The translations under genes and the position numbers were made by a program. Shown here in pieces: positions 24,950-34,001 of a DNA stretch of 64,000 bases. How positions within the stretch are numbered: the first letter of the stretch is position 1; the number at the start of each line of letters is the position of its first letter. The stretch comes from Spirosoma sp. 48-14 (GTDB lineage Bacteria > Bacteroidota > Bacteroidia > Cytophagales > Spirosomataceae): NCBI RefSeq assembly GCF_001898575.1, contig NZ_MKUD01000081.1:242123-306122 (forward strand), given 5' to 3'. The notes beneath the pieces were generated by a model. That model did no database searches. It was not told where the DNA came from and saw only the letters and a list, made by a program, of their open reading frames with translations.

Positions 24950-26382
24950 AACGAGTAGCCCCCATTGTACTGCCGCCGGACAAACTGGTTGGCGTAATCG
25001 AAGTTGGTAATCTTCATGGTATCGCCATCCCAGAGGAGCCGCTTACGGCCCGTAAACTTGCCCCCTTCGCGAGCCATGTAGGAACGCGTGGCTAGGTTGC
25101 CCATCAGAACGGTTTCGGTAAGCGGCCCCGACTGATCGAACGACGACGATGTATAGGCGCCATACCCTTGTTTGCAGGCTTTCACCCATTGCTGCTGATG
25201 CCCTTCCGTTTTGCCTTCGACCAGCGGTTTTTCGGGAGCAGGCAAAGCCGTATTGGCAAACTTATCGGCCGGAAGCAGTTTCGGATCGTTACCGAACAGG
25301 CCACCCGTCAGCATCCCTTTGGTGCCGATAAACAGAATACCGCCATTATTATCCCGGAACACCTCCTCATACGCTACCCCTTCGGGCAGTTGCGGCCGAA
25401 TTCCCCCATCGAACCAGGAAAATTTAATCTCTTTTACTTTCTTATCGTCTGACGGAAAGGTCAGGTGAATAGCCGACGAGGGCGGGCAGCTATCGTCAAA
25501 GAAGGCTTCTTTGAAGAAATCGGCATACACCGAACCAACGCTGCACTCTACGGAAGTTGGGTATTTGAGTTTCAGGGCGCGGAAAGGTACATCCATGAAG
25601 TGGCAACCCATATCGCCCAAAGCGCCAGTGCCAAAATCCCAGTAGCCCCGCCAGCGGGTCGGCATGTAGGCTTCGTGATAATCGCGATAGGGGGCCGTTC
25701 CGAGCCAGAGCGGCCAGTTGACTTCGGACGGTACGGGCTGCGACTCCCCTTTGTCTTTCGGCGACCGTACCCCCTGCGGCCAAACCGGACGGTCGGTCCA
25801 GCAGTAAACCGTATGTACATGGCCAATCATCTTTTTCTGAATGGCCGTTTCGATAATCCGTGTAGCATCGCCCGAACTCCCCTGATTTCCCATCTGGGTT
25901 ACGACTTTGTAGCGCTCGGCAGCCTGGGTCAGCATCCGGGCTTCGTAAATATCGTGGGTTAATGGTTTTTCGACGTACACATGCTTGCCGAGTTGCATAG
26001 CCGCCATAGCGATGGGCGCGTGCATGTGATCAGGCGTACTGACAATGACGGCATCGAAGCTTTTGCCAGCCTTATCGAACATTTCGCGATAATCCTGAAA
26101 GTAAGGTGCATTCGGAAACTGAGCCCGGTACTTTTTCGCCTGACGATTATCGACATCACACAGAGCGACGATGTTGTCGGAACCATTATTATAGGCCAGC
26201 CGGATGTTCACATCGGCTTTACCCCCACACCCAACGGCGGCAATAGCCAGTTTATCGGATGGAGCAATAATTCGTGAGCCATTGGCCGATTTTCCACCCA
26301 GCACATGACGCGGAACCAGCAGAAAACTGGCCGCAGCCAGGGTACTATTCTCCAGAAATTGACGACGAGAGGGCTTAGGCAT
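24946..26382 (-). CDS. Exported Gfo/Idh/MocA-family oxidoreductase
   Basis: A 478-residue NAD(P)-dependent sugar oxidoreductase family protein. The N-terminus is a twin-arginine signal (SRRQFLENSTLAAASFLLV). The Rossmann part shows LAIAAVGCGGKADVNIRLAY, and the family's EKP motif is in HVYVEKPLTHDIYEA. The C-terminal substrate domain includes WRGYWDFGTGALGDMGCHFMD. Tat-exported members with tightly bound cofactor can act in the periplasm on keto-sugars or amino-sugars. A DUF1080 locus in this window would be a natural partner, though 25 kb away. Octamer-type repeats flank the gene on both sides. Confidence 0.92.
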   Translation of the reverse strand: MPKPSRRQFLENSTLAAASFLLVPRHVLGGKSANGSRIIAPSDKLAIAAVGCGGKADVNIRLAYNNGSDNIVALCDVDNRQAKKYRAQFPNAPYFQDYREMFDKAGKSFDAVIVSTPDHMHAPIAMAAMQLGKHVYVEKPLTHDIYEARMLTQAAERYKVVTQMGNQGSSGDATRIIETAIQKKMIGHVHTVYCWTDRPVWPQGVRSPKDKGESQPVPSEVNWPLWLGTAPYRDYHEAYMPTRWRGYWDFGTGALGDMGCHFMDVPFRALKLKYPTSVECSVGSVYADFFKEAFFDDSCPPSSAIHLTFPSDDKKVKEIKFSWFDGGIRPQLPEGVAYEEVFRDNNGGILFIGTKGMLTGGLFGNDPKLLPADKFANTALPAPEKPLVEGKTEGHQQQWVKACKQGYGAYTSSSFDQSGPLTETVLMGNLATRSYMAREGGKFTGRKRLLWDGDTMKITNFDYANQFVRRQYNGGYSL

Positions 26383-26387
26383 AATTT

Positions 26388-26558
26388 AAAGAGCGAAAGA
26401 GTGAATTGCGAAAGAGCGAAACTTGGCGACTACGACGAAGTACATCCTCCATTCAAACTAGTAAGCCAGAAACGCTTTGCTACTACTTATTTAACTGGTC
26501 CCTTAGTTTTGCTCTTTCACTCATTCGCTCATTCGCTCTTTCACTCTTTCACTCTTTA
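26388..26558. repeat. GAAAGAGTG/GAAAGAGCG repeat cluster
   Basis: Bases 26388-26421 carry degenerate 8-base units (AAAGAGCG, AAAGAGTG) and 26511-26558 carry the complementary CTTTCACT/CATTCGCT units. Together they form a long imperfect inverted repeat with about 90 bases between. It fills the gap between the SCP2-like gene and the oxidoreductase. Confidence 0.75.
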
Positions 26559-26561
26559 TAA

Positions 26562-26858
26562 TCACCCCATAATCTGGCCCATTTTCATGGCGATGCCCAT
26601 ATCGCCTTTGATTTTGAGTTTTCCCATCATCACGGCCATCATCGGATTCAGGTCGCCGGTGCTCATTTTCACCAGGTTATCGATCGTTACCTGCAAATCG
26701 CAATCGGCGGGTTTGTCTTCGTTCGATACTATTGCCGGTGACTGCGTGGCATCGATATAGACAACACCCTGGTCAGTTACGAGCTTAACGGTAGCGTTGA
26801 TATTATCGGCATGTGTAACTTTGGTCCGAATTTGCTCGGTCAGTTCTTGCAGAGTCAT
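26562..26858 (-). CDS. SCP2 sterol-carrier-like domain protein
   Basis: A 98-residue protein matching the SCP2 fold: a helix at the start, strands INATVKLVTDQGVVYIDAT and CDLQVTIDNLVKMSTGDLN, then PMMAVMMGKLKIKGDMGIAMKM, the typical SCP2 C-terminal signature. SCP2 domains bind lipids or acyl chains in the cytoplasm. I start at ATG 26858; a frame 13 codons longer from 26897 looks less natural. The gene upstream on the opposite strand is unrelated. Its role in lipid handling is inferred from the fold only. Confidence 0.85.
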   Translation of the reverse strand: MTLQELTEQIRTKVTHADNINATVKLVTDQGVVYIDATQSPAIVSNEDKPADCDLQVTIDNLVKMSTGDLNPMMAVMMGKLKIKGDMGIAMKMGQIMG

Positions 26859-27005
26859 TTGCTTTGATTTTCGTTGGTATGTAGGAAACACTGCCACGAA
26901 AATAAGGTTTTGGGAAGTTACATATGCAACTTCCTTTTAACAGGTCCTTAAACGCGGAGCTAAATCCGTTTGTATTAACCAGGCGGGCAGGATGTCCGCG
27001 TTACT

Positions 27006-27452
27006 ATGCGCTCTCAATTTTTAACCCTTCTTTGTGTTCTTACCTTTCTAAGTTGTGCCTGGGGGATAGCGGATGCCGTCATATCGTTTTCGCAAACCGA
27101 AGCCGTATCCGAAACAACGCAGATCGAGCGAAAAAGTAAGCCCGACGACCAATCGCCCAAGCAGTACTATGAGGATCGCTCGTCGGGGAATGTACCCCTT
27201 CCCAACGATCAGGAGTTGGTTCGACTACTGGCGATAGCCTCTTTTTTTTACTCACTGATTACCCTGATCGGAGCCATTTTCATGTTCCGGCTGCGTCGTA
27301 TTGGCTTCTGGATTTACGTGGCCGGAGTTGTCTGCGGATTTGTCTTACCCGTAGCACTGGCCGGATTTGAAGCTCTGAACGTTTCATTTGGTGTATTTTT
27401 CAGCCTGCTGTTTGTAGGGTTATACTGGCTGTCATTCAAGGAAATGCATTGA
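27006..27452 (+). CDS. Small membrane protein, unknown function
   Basis: A 148-residue protein with an N-terminal hydrophobic segment (FLTLLCVLTFLSCAWGIAD), a polar region (about 35-72) and three further membrane segments: LLAIASFFYSLITLIGAIFM, IGFWIYVAGVVCGFVLPVAL and NVSFGVFFSLLFVGLYWLSF. I recognise no named family. It precedes the HPr-kinase-like gene by 25 bases on the same strand, so the two may be co-expressed. Confidence 0.65.
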   Translation: MRSQFLTLLCVLTFLSCAWGIADAVISFSQTEAVSETTQIERKSKPDDQSPKQYYEDRSSGNVPLPNDQELVRLLAIASFFYSLITLIGAIFMFRLRRIGFWIYVAGVVCGFVLPVALAGFEALNVSFGVFFSLLFVGLYWLSFKEMH

Positions 27453-27477
27453 CCCGTTTCGCCAACAACACCACATC

Positions 27478-28380
27478 ATGAACTATTTCACTTTTGGCTT
27501 GACCATTCAAACGGCCATCAATTTCGACGGTGTTTTACAGCCGTCGAATGCGTCGGCCGATGTTACAATCACGGAAGGTGCTGTTCCTGAAAAAGCAGGG
27601 CAACTCACCCGTGTCCAGCGACGGGGGGTACGGGCAAAATTCGGCCGGACAGCCGATGCCATCATTATCAACTGGGACGGCATCGGCAAGTTTCGGATCA
27701 GCGACGGCAACCAGATTGTGTACCAGAATCTTGGCGCCGACGAAGGAACGCTGCGGTTATTCCTGCTCAGTGAAGTATTTGGTGTGATTTTGTATCAACG
27801 TGGCTTATTTCTGTTGCATGCCAGCGCTGTGGATGTGAACAACCAGGCCATCGTTTTTATGGGCATACCGGGTGCCGGAAAGTCGACAACAGCAACGGCA
27901 TTTGGCAAGGCAGGCTATACTGTACTGTCGGACGATCTGGTGGCGATACAATTGATCGACAACAAGGCTTATGTAATTCCTGCATTTAGTCAGTACAAAG
28001 TCTGGCGACAGGCGCTAAACGGACTTGCTATCGATGCTTCTGCGCTGTCTCCCTCTTTTGAAGGGGCGGCAAAATTCCTGATCACCCAACCGCTAGATAC
28101 ATTCCCTAAAGAGCCCGTTCCGTTACGCCAGATCAATATACTTTTTCCGCCTAACTCCCGCGTCAACGAAGGCCAGATCAGTGCCATACGTGCTCCGGTC
28201 GAACTACTTCGGCATTTTCCGATACCTGTTCAGCTTCTAACCAAACCCTACTTACCTCAGCATTTTCAGCAATCGTTGCGCATTGCCCAATCGGCATCGA
28301 TTCATTTCATGAAACGCACCAAAGATTTCCAGGCGCTGGAAGCGTATGTAGCTGAGCTTGGGGCCGAGCGAGTGGATTGA
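27478..28380 (+). CDS. HPr-kinase-like P-loop protein
   Basis: A 300-residue protein. The N-terminal half is beta-rich with no clear match. The second half holds a Walker A motif GIPGAGKST at about residue 129 and a downstream acidic pair in VLSDDLVAIQL. The preceding histidine in FLLHASAVDV is also typical of HprK-like folds. Such proteins occur in peptide-modification, exopolysaccharide and PqqD-linked loci, and rarely act as true HPr kinases when the other HprK motifs are missing. It lies 25 bases after the small membrane protein. Its target is unknown. Confidence 0.75.
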   Translation: MNYFTFGLTIQTAINFDGVLQPSNASADVTITEGAVPEKAGQLTRVQRRGVRAKFGRTADAIIINWDGIGKFRISDGNQIVYQNLGADEGTLRLFLLSEVFGVILYQRGLFLLHASAVDVNNQAIVFMGIPGAGKSTTATAFGKAGYTVLSDDLVAIQLIDNKAYVIPAFSQYKVWRQALNGLAIDASALSPSFEGAAKFLITQPLDTFPKEPVPLRQINILFPPNSRVNEGQISAIRAPVELLRHFPIPVQLLTKPYLPQHFQQSLRIAQSASIHFMKRTKDFQALEAYVAELGAERVD

Positions 28381-28543
28381 GAAACTACTCGCTGTGTCAG
28401 CAGGACAAAAAGTAGCCTGGTCCACCATTAAACCCTAGCGGCAAAGTATGATCTATATACAGGTCGGCATGATTTTTCGTTTACTACGCTGACAAGTCGT
28501 CTGCGAATTAGTTATACATCAAAATCATTGCCTCAACTGTCTT

Positions 28544-28999
28544 ATGAATCTGTTTCGTTTCGCCATTTTCCTGTTCGTAGTCTCCCTGACAACCCCTTCT
28601 TTCGCCCACAATACCGACGATCCTGATGCGGTGCTGGGAAAATGGCTTAGCTCGAAGAAGAGGAATCAGGTCCAGATTTATAAACAGGGGAATAAATACT
28701 ACGGCAAACTGGTCTGGATGCTTGAGCCAAATGATCCATCTACCAACAAACCTAAAGTTGACATTGAGAACCCAGACGAGAAGCTACGGAATCGCCCTCT
28801 GATCAATATGGTATTGCTGAAAGATTTGGTTTACAAGGGCAACAATGTCTGGAGTGGCGGAGAAATCTATAACCCGGAGGATGGCAAAACCTACAATTGC
28901 GACCTGACGCTGAAAGACGTCAATACGCTCGACTTCCATGGCTATGTAATGGGAATCAGCCTGTTAGGCAAAACCCGAACCTGGACGCGGGTACGCTAA
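28544..28999 (+). CDS. DUF2147 secreted protein
   Basis: A 151-residue secreted protein. A signal peptide (about 1-21, ending SFAHN) is followed by a DUF2147 domain: GKWLSSKKRNQVQIYKQGNK, YYGKLVWMLEPND, LLKDLVYKGNNVWSGGEIYN and PEDGKTYNCDLTL. The fold is lipocalin-like, so a small-ligand-binding role in the periplasm is plausible but unproved. It ends three bases before the stop codon of the convergent phosphatase-family gene, leaving no space for a terminator between the two. Confidence 0.88.
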   Translation: MNLFRFAIFLFVVSLTTPSFAHNTDDPDAVLGKWLSSKKRNQVQIYKQGNKYYGKLVWMLEPNDPSTNKPKVDIENPDEKLRNRPLINMVLLKDLVYKGNNVWSGGEIYNPEDGKTYNCDLTLKDVNTLDFHGYVMGISLLGKTRTWTRVR

Positions 29000-29002
29000 A
29001 TG

Positions 29003-30244
29003 CTATTCAACAATCCAGCGATTGAGGGAATTATGCCTACCTTCCAGCACAACCTTCACAAAGCCGGAAGGCAGTTTGGGTACATCGAGGGTAGCGGCTT
29101 CGGCACTGGCAGGCACTTCGGCCAGCAAGCTGTATTGGTCGCGTTGCCCTTCTTCAAAGTGATTGGTTGTCGATACCCAGACTTTTACGACACCTTCTTT
29201 ATCGACAGCTTTCCAGTTCAGTAAAAGCTTACCGGATTCTTTTCGGGCTTTAGGCTCTGTAATAGAAATTTCCCCCGTCAATGGAACACCGTCGAGTTCA
29301 AAGGCCTGCTCTTTCGGAATGGTTATGCCTAAATGGCGGGCCATTGTTGGCATAATATCGACAATGGCAGGTGTGGCTGTTTTAAACTGACTGTTAAGCT
29401 CTTTGGCGTTCGTCACAATCCAGGTAGCCCGCTCCCGATCCGACTGCCCACCATGGTTTTTGCCTGTATCGGCGCTACGGCCATGATCGGTCGTGATGAA
29501 AAGCTGCCAGTCTTCACCAAATGTTTTCTGACGATATTGAATGGCTTTCCATAAACGGCCCATTTGATCGTCCATTAGGCCAACGGCTTTGTAAAATTGT
29601 TCGCTGTCACCGTATTTATGCCCCATATCGTCGGTATATTCCAGGTACACCCACGACAGATCCGGGCTTTCGTCCTGAATGTATCGGCACGCTTCGGCAA
29701 CTACTTTTTCGTCGATCCGGTGGATATAGTCGGATTGCTTATCGTGGGGAAAAAGTAACGTATCGTGTTCCAGACCATCGAATGAATAGTCGATCCGTAA
29801 CTTTCCGGTTTGGGGTAAATCTTCGCCTACCAGTTTGGTGCGATTATCGAGCCAGGTGGAGAAAACGGCCGTTTTCCGGGCGGGATATTGCTGTTCAAAA
29901 AAGCGAAAAATAGTCCAGTAGGCGTAGTTGGGCGCTTTGATGCTGTTGTCCCACACATTGTGTTTATTGACCCAGGTGCCTGTGAGCAGGCTGTTATACC
30001 CGACGGCCGAAATGGTTGGCGTTTGCGAATAGCTGCTTTTTTGTCCGCCTACATAAGCTCGGGCGTAGCCACCCTCTTTGGCAATAGCTTTCAGATTGGG
30101 CGTCGGCTGTTTCTCGATCACATCGGACGGAATGCCGTCTACGATCACGAATAAGGCTTTTTTAGCCTTGGTTTGCGCCCAAACAGACTGAGTAATGAGC
30201 AGGCAAGCGGAAATATATAGGGAAACTTTTACGATCCGTTTCAT
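29003..30244 (-). CDS. Alkaline phosphatase superfamily protein (nucleotide pyrophosphatase type)
   Basis: A 413-residue secreted enzyme. A signal peptide (MKRIVKVSLYISACLLITQSVWAQ) is followed by the type I phosphodiesterase core: metal-site Asp in LFVIVDGIPSDVIEK, nucleophile region QTPTISAVGYNSLLTG, WVYLEYTDDMGHKYG and FITTDHGRSADTGKNHGG. A C-terminal beta domain with KVWVSTTNHF follows. It should hydrolyse phosphomonoesters or diesters in the periplasm. I start at ATG 30244, nine codons inside a longer frame, because it gives a clean signal peptide. A repeat separates it from the SDR gene upstream. Confidence 0.9.
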   Translation of the reverse strand: MKRIVKVSLYISACLLITQSVWAQTKAKKALFVIVDGIPSDVIEKQPTPNLKAIAKEGGYARAYVGGQKSSYSQTPTISAVGYNSLLTGTWVNKHNVWDNSIKAPNYAYWTIFRFFEQQYPARKTAVFSTWLDNRTKLVGEDLPQTGKLRIDYSFDGLEHDTLLFPHDKQSDYIHRIDEKVVAEACRYIQDESPDLSWVYLEYTDDMGHKYGDSEQFYKAVGLMDDQMGRLWKAIQYRQKTFGEDWQLFITTDHGRSADTGKNHGGQSDRERATWIVTNAKELNSQFKTATPAIVDIMPTMARHLGITIPKEQAFELDGVPLTGEISITEPKARKESGKLLLNWKAVDKEGVVKVWVSTTNHFEEGQRDQYSLLAEVPASAEAATLDVPKLPSGFVKVVLEGRHNSLNRWIVE

Positions 30245-30347
30245 GGGAACCAGTACGCCATTTTGCCCCAAAATAAGTGCAGTCGGGTGAATAGTAAGGA
30301 CTCTACCTGAAAACTTTACAGTTGGGTAATATCAGAGAGCCGTTTTG

Positions 30348-30435
30348 TTTTTGTCATTTCGACCAGAGGGATAAACCTCAAGCCTACTACCAGGCAAGTT
30401 TGAGATTTATCCCTCCGATCGGAACGACGAAAAAT
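30348..30435. repeat. Inverted repeat of the TTTTTGTCATTTCGACC type
   Basis: The left arm 30348-30382 and right arm 30398-30435 are imperfectly complementary (AGAGGGATAAACCTCAA with TTGAGATTTATCCCTC). This sequence type is widespread in Bacteroidota intergenic regions. It starts one base from the SDR stop codon. Confidence 0.85.
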
Positions 30436-30436
30436 G

Positions 30437-31219
30437 TTAAAACCCAATTGAATTACCGCCATCAACCGGTAGCGACACGCCCGTAACATACCGAGCGGCT
30501 TCGGAAGCCAGAAAAACAGCCGCCCAGCCAATATCGGATGGTTTACCGAATGCGCCCATGGGGGTGCGACGCATAGCGCGGGCAAAGCGGTCAGGGTCGC
30601 CACTCATGGCCGTCTTGCTCATGGCCGTTTCAATGAAACCCGGTGCAATCGAGTTGACCCGAACCCCGTTGCCCGAAAATTCTGACGCCAGTACTTTCAC
30701 CATACCCTCCACACCCGACTTGGAAGCCGCATAAGCAGCCACCCGGTCGATACCATAATAGGCTGCCATCGACGAAATCATGATAATCGAACCCCGCTGG
30801 CGAGCCATCATCCGTTGCGCACAGGTGCGCGTCAGACTAAAAACCGAGTTCAGATTGGTATGTACAATCCGGTCGAAATCCGCGTCGGATACCTCCAGTG
30901 CGGGCTTTTTCATATTGATCCCCGCATTATTCACCAGAATATCGATGGGCCCCAGCTCGACCTCAATTTTTTCGACCAGTTCCTCCAGCGATTCGCGGTC
31001 AGTTACGTCGTTAACCTGATAATGGGCGCGTTCGCCTAAAGCCTGTACGGCCTCTTTTAGCGGCTCTTCCCGACGGCCTGTGATGACGACCCGGCCACCC
31101 GATTCGACCATACAGCGGGCAATATCGAAACCAATCCCACTACCTCCGCCGGTGATTAGGGCTAGCTTACCTTCAAGCGAAAAAACGGCTGGATATGTCA
31201 AATTTCCTGTTTGTGTCAT
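30437..31219 (-). CDS. SDR-family oxidoreductase, probably sugar-acid type
   Basis: A 260-residue short-chain dehydrogenase. The cofactor motif is ALITGGGSGIGFDIAR, then DILVNNAGINMKKP, the active-site YAASKSGVEGMVKVLASE and the C-terminal YVTGVSLPVDGGNSIGF. It follows the mannonate dehydratase gene, so a fructuronate/mannonate or keto-gluconate reductase role fits. The chemistry is inferred from that neighbour. I start at ATG 31219; the longer frame from 31363 would translate a palindromic repeat. Inverted repeats flank the gene on both sides. Confidence 0.88.
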   Translation of the reverse strand: MTQTGNLTYPAVFSLEGKLALITGGGSGIGFDIARCMVESGGRVVITGRREEPLKEAVQALGERAHYQVNDVTDRESLEELVEKIEVELGPIDILVNNAGINMKKPALEVSDADFDRIVHTNLNSVFSLTRTCAQRMMARQRGSIIMISSMAAYYGIDRVAAYAASKSGVEGMVKVLASEFSGNGVRVNSIAPGFIETAMSKTAMSGDPDRFARAMRRTPMGAFGKPSDIGWAAVFLASEAARYVTGVSLPVDGGNSIGF

Positions 31220-31241
31220 TACGATTATACATAAATTTATC

Positions 31242-31377
31242 GAACGCAGATTTTTATGATGATTATGATTTGTTAAGATTACAGAATCATTTACAACTAA
31301 CAATTTCCTGATTATCAGAAACTTACCAAAACGATTATGACCTATAAAAATCATAATCATCATAAAAATCTGTGTTC
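31242..31377. repeat. 30-bp inverted repeat of the ATGATGATTATGAT type
   Basis: The arms at 31242-31271 and 31348-31377 are complementary except for one wobble position. They contain GCAGATTTTTATGATG and its complement. It lies between uxuA and the SDR gene. Confidence 0.85.
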
Positions 31378-31404
31378 TATTGTGCTACAGCTATACAAAT
31401 GGTA

Positions 31405-32616
31405 TTACTCTATCGATTCTAAACTGCGCTCGATACCCAGTTCAAGACCACGCAGCTCAGCCAGACCACGCAAGCGCCCGATGGCTGAGTAGCCGGGATA
31501 CGTTTTTTTGTGTAAGTCGTCGAGCATCTGGTGGCCATGATCCGGTCGCATCGGAATCGCCGTTTCGCCGGTGCCTGCTCCCGCCCGTCGTTTTTGCTCA
31601 AGAACAATCTCTTTGATAACGGCATACATATCGACATCACCCGCCAGGTGATCGGCTTCGTGAAAGTTCCGCGAATCGGCTTCGCGCTTGGTTGTGCGCA
31701 GGTGAATAAAATGGATGCGATTACCAAACCGCCGAATCATTCCCGGCAAATCGTTGTCGGGCCGTATGCCCAACGAACCAGTACAAAACGTTATGCCATT
31801 GGCAGTTGTATCGCAGGCATCCATGAGTTGCGCCAGATCGGCCTCCGTACTGACTACGCGGGGTAAGCCCAGCAATGGCCTTGGCGGATCGTCGGGATGA
31901 ATGCACAGGTTGACACCCACCTCCTGCGCTACCGGAGCCACCTGCTGAATAAAGTAATACAGGTTTTCCCGTAGCTCTTTATCGCCAATCTGGCTGTACT
32001 CATTCAATAAGCCCTGAAAGGTATCCAGTGAAAAGGCCTCTTCGGAACCCGGCAATCCAAGCAAAACGGTATTGGTCAGTTCGGCAACCTGTTCAGGGGT
32101 CATTTGCGCCAGTTTCTGCCGGGACGATTCGATGATCTCTGGTTCGTAATCAGCTTCGGCGCCAGGGCGTTTCAGGATATAGAGGTCAAACAGGGCGAAA
32201 TCTTCCCAGACGAACCGAAGGGCCAGCGACCCGTCGGGCATTTCGTACTTAAGATTGGTTCGCGACCAGTCCAGCACCGGCATAAAGTTGTAACAGACCG
32301 TTCGGATGCCACAAGCGGCCAGATTTCGGATGGATTGCTGGTACGTCTCGATATACCCAGCGCGGGTTGGCCGTCCTTTCTTGATGTCTTCATGAACGGG
32401 CAGACTTTCCACGACTGCCCAGTGCAGTGGTGAATACCGCTCGTTATCGGCTTCAACTAGATTTTTGCGTTTGGTGATTTCATCGATGGGCCACAGATCA
32501 CCTACCGGAATCTGATGCAGGGCCGTCACGACCCCCGAACAACCTGCCTGCCGAATATCCATCAGCGAAACCGGATCGTTCGGCCCGAACCAACGCATGG
32601 TTTGTAACATACTCAT
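31405..32616 (-). CDS. uxuA: Mannonate dehydratase UxuA
   Basis: A 403-residue enzyme converting D-mannonate to 2-keto-3-deoxy-gluconate, a cytoplasmic step of glucuronate breakdown. Family segments are MRWFGPNDPVSLMDIRQAGC, TVCYNFMPVLDWSRTNL, GVNLCIHPDDPPRPLLGLPR, NGITFCTGSLGIRPDNDLP and IPMRPDHGHQML. The histidine and cysteine metal ligands are retained. Length is normal. A second ATG two codons in is an alternative start. It lacks an export signal, unlike its neighbours upstream. Confidence 0.95.
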   Translation of the reverse strand: MSMLQTMRWFGPNDPVSLMDIRQAGCSGVVTALHQIPVGDLWPIDEITKRKNLVEADNERYSPLHWAVVESLPVHEDIKKGRPTRAGYIETYQQSIRNLAACGIRTVCYNFMPVLDWSRTNLKYEMPDGSLALRFVWEDFALFDLYILKRPGAEADYEPEIIESSRQKLAQMTPEQVAELTNTVLLGLPGSEEAFSLDTFQGLLNEYSQIGDKELRENLYYFIQQVAPVAQEVGVNLCIHPDDPPRPLLGLPRVVSTEADLAQLMDACDTTANGITFCTGSLGIRPDNDLPGMIRRFGNRIHFIHLRTTKREADSRNFHEADHLAGDVDMYAVIKEIVLEQKRRAGAGTGETAIPMRPDHGHQMLDDLHKKTYPGYSAIGRLRGLAELRGLELGIERSLESIE

Positions 32617-32621
32617 TGTAT

Positions 32622-32685
32622 TGTAATGCGGGTGGGAGCCCGCAATTTGGCTTATAAATTGCGGGCTCCCACCCGCATTACTACA
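32622..32685. repeat. 25-bp perfect inverted repeat
   Basis: The arms 32624-32648 and 32656-32680 are perfectly complementary with a 7-base loop (GGCTTAT). The core is TGCGGGTGGGAGCCCGC. It lies six bases past uxuA's start side and downstream of the enolase-superfamily gene, so it could reduce read-through into uxuA. Confidence 0.88.
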
Positions 32686-32691
32686 AATTAA

Positions 32692-33969
32692 TCAAACAAA
32701 GAACGGAACATCTTTGGGGGCGTATTTCCGCATACCCTCTTCGTTGATTTCGACACCAATACCGGGTTTTTCGGATAATGGAATAAACCCTTTCTCCACC
32801 ATCGGCCCGTCGAAGGTAACGATCTCTTTGAACATAGGCTCCTCATGGAAGTAAATCTGCCATTCCAGAATTAGGAAGTTGGGCACCGAGGCACATACAT
32901 GACTCGATGCCATAGCCCCCAGATAGGACGCTACCATGTGTGGCGCAAACGGTACGTAATACAGATTCGCCAGATTGGCAATTCGTTGTGCTTCACCTAG
33001 CCCACCCGCTTTCTGCAAATCGGGCATGATAATGTCGACAGCGCCAATTTCAAGCAACCGACGGAAGCCGTGGGCCAGATAATGGTTTTCGCCCGCGCAG
33101 ATAGGCGTTGTGGTAATCTCCCGGATTTGCCGGTATGCTTCGGGATTTTCGGCCGGAATGGGTTCTTCCAGAAAGAGCAGTTTAAGTGGCTCCATCATCT
33201 TGGCAACCCGTCGGCCGGTCGTCATGTCGTATCGCCCGTGCATGTCTACGCAGATGTCGATTTTAGGGCCAACGGCTTCCCGGACTCCCGCAATCTGGTT
33301 GTACATCCGCTCCAGTTCGCCGGGGCTGGCGGTCCAGTTGTAAGCATCATATTTGTTGGGGTCGTTACGCTCGTCGATGTCGTATTTTACGGCCGTAAAA
33401 CCCATATCGACCGCCCGTTTGGCGCTTTTACCAAAGGATTCCGGACTGGTATCCGTCTCCCGGTAGGCTCCCGTATCGCAATACACCCGGATTTTATCCC
33501 GAAATTTTCCGCCGAGCAATTGGTATACCGGCAGGCCAAGCGCTTTCCCAGCCAAATCCCAAAGGGCTGTTTCGACAGCCGATAATACCGATACATAAAT
33601 ACCGGCCTGTGCTCCCTCGAAGAAGCCGGATTTCCGAACATCTTCGAAAATCCGGTTGACGTTCAGCGGGCTTCGGCCTTTAATCCGCTGGCCAATCAGT
33701 TTGACTAGATGGTAGGTTCCGACCGACGCATCGACGGCTTCGCCACACCCCCAGATGCCCTGATTGGTATGCACTTTCACAAATAGGCTATGGCCACCGC
33801 GCGTGTAACCACATTTGATGTCAGTAATTTTCAGATCGGACGGGGCCGATGATAACGGAGTCCGCTCAATGGCGGTTTCCAGCCCTTCGCCAAAGCTGGA
33901 CAGCGCGCTGCCACTAAATACACTGGCTAACGCACTTTTGGTTAGAAATGAACGTCTTGAGGTTTTCAT
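32692..33969 (-). CDS. Tat-exported enolase-superfamily enzyme (mandelate racemase group)
   Basis: A 425-residue enzyme. The N-terminus is a near-consensus twin-arginine signal (SRRSFLTKSALASVFSGSAL). The barrel shows the metal-binding and catalytic pattern IDICVDMHGRYD, LFLEEPIPAENPEAY and TPICAGENHYLAHG. These enzymes abstract a proton next to a carboxylate, and relatives dehydrate sugar acids such as galactonate or cycloisomerise lactones. Most are cytoplasmic, so the export signal is unusual. It is transcribed between the RraA-type gene and uxuA. The exact substrate is not identifiable from sequence. Confidence 0.88.
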   Translation of the reverse strand: MKTSRRSFLTKSALASVFSGSALSSFGEGLETAIERTPLSSAPSDLKITDIKCGYTRGGHSLFVKVHTNQGIWGCGEAVDASVGTYHLVKLIGQRIKGRSPLNVNRIFEDVRKSGFFEGAQAGIYVSVLSAVETALWDLAGKALGLPVYQLLGGKFRDKIRVYCDTGAYRETDTSPESFGKSAKRAVDMGFTAVKYDIDERNDPNKYDAYNWTASPGELERMYNQIAGVREAVGPKIDICVDMHGRYDMTTGRRVAKMMEPLKLLFLEEPIPAENPEAYRQIREITTTPICAGENHYLAHGFRRLLEIGAVDIIMPDLQKAGGLGEAQRIANLANLYYVPFAPHMVASYLGAMASSHVCASVPNFLILEWQIYFHEEPMFKEIVTFDGPMVEKGFIPLSEKPGIGVEINEEGMRKYAPKDVPFFV

Positions 33970-34001
33970 AAAAAATGAGGTCAGAAATGGTCAGGTATTT
34001 T

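Noticed and set aside
24895..26558. CRISPR array suggested by repeated GAAAGAG units
   Set aside because: The units are 8 bases, degenerate and without unique spacers, and no cas gene is present.
30437..31363. Longer SDR frame from 31363
   Set aside because: The extra 48 residues translate the ATGATGATTATGAT repeat and are not protein-like.
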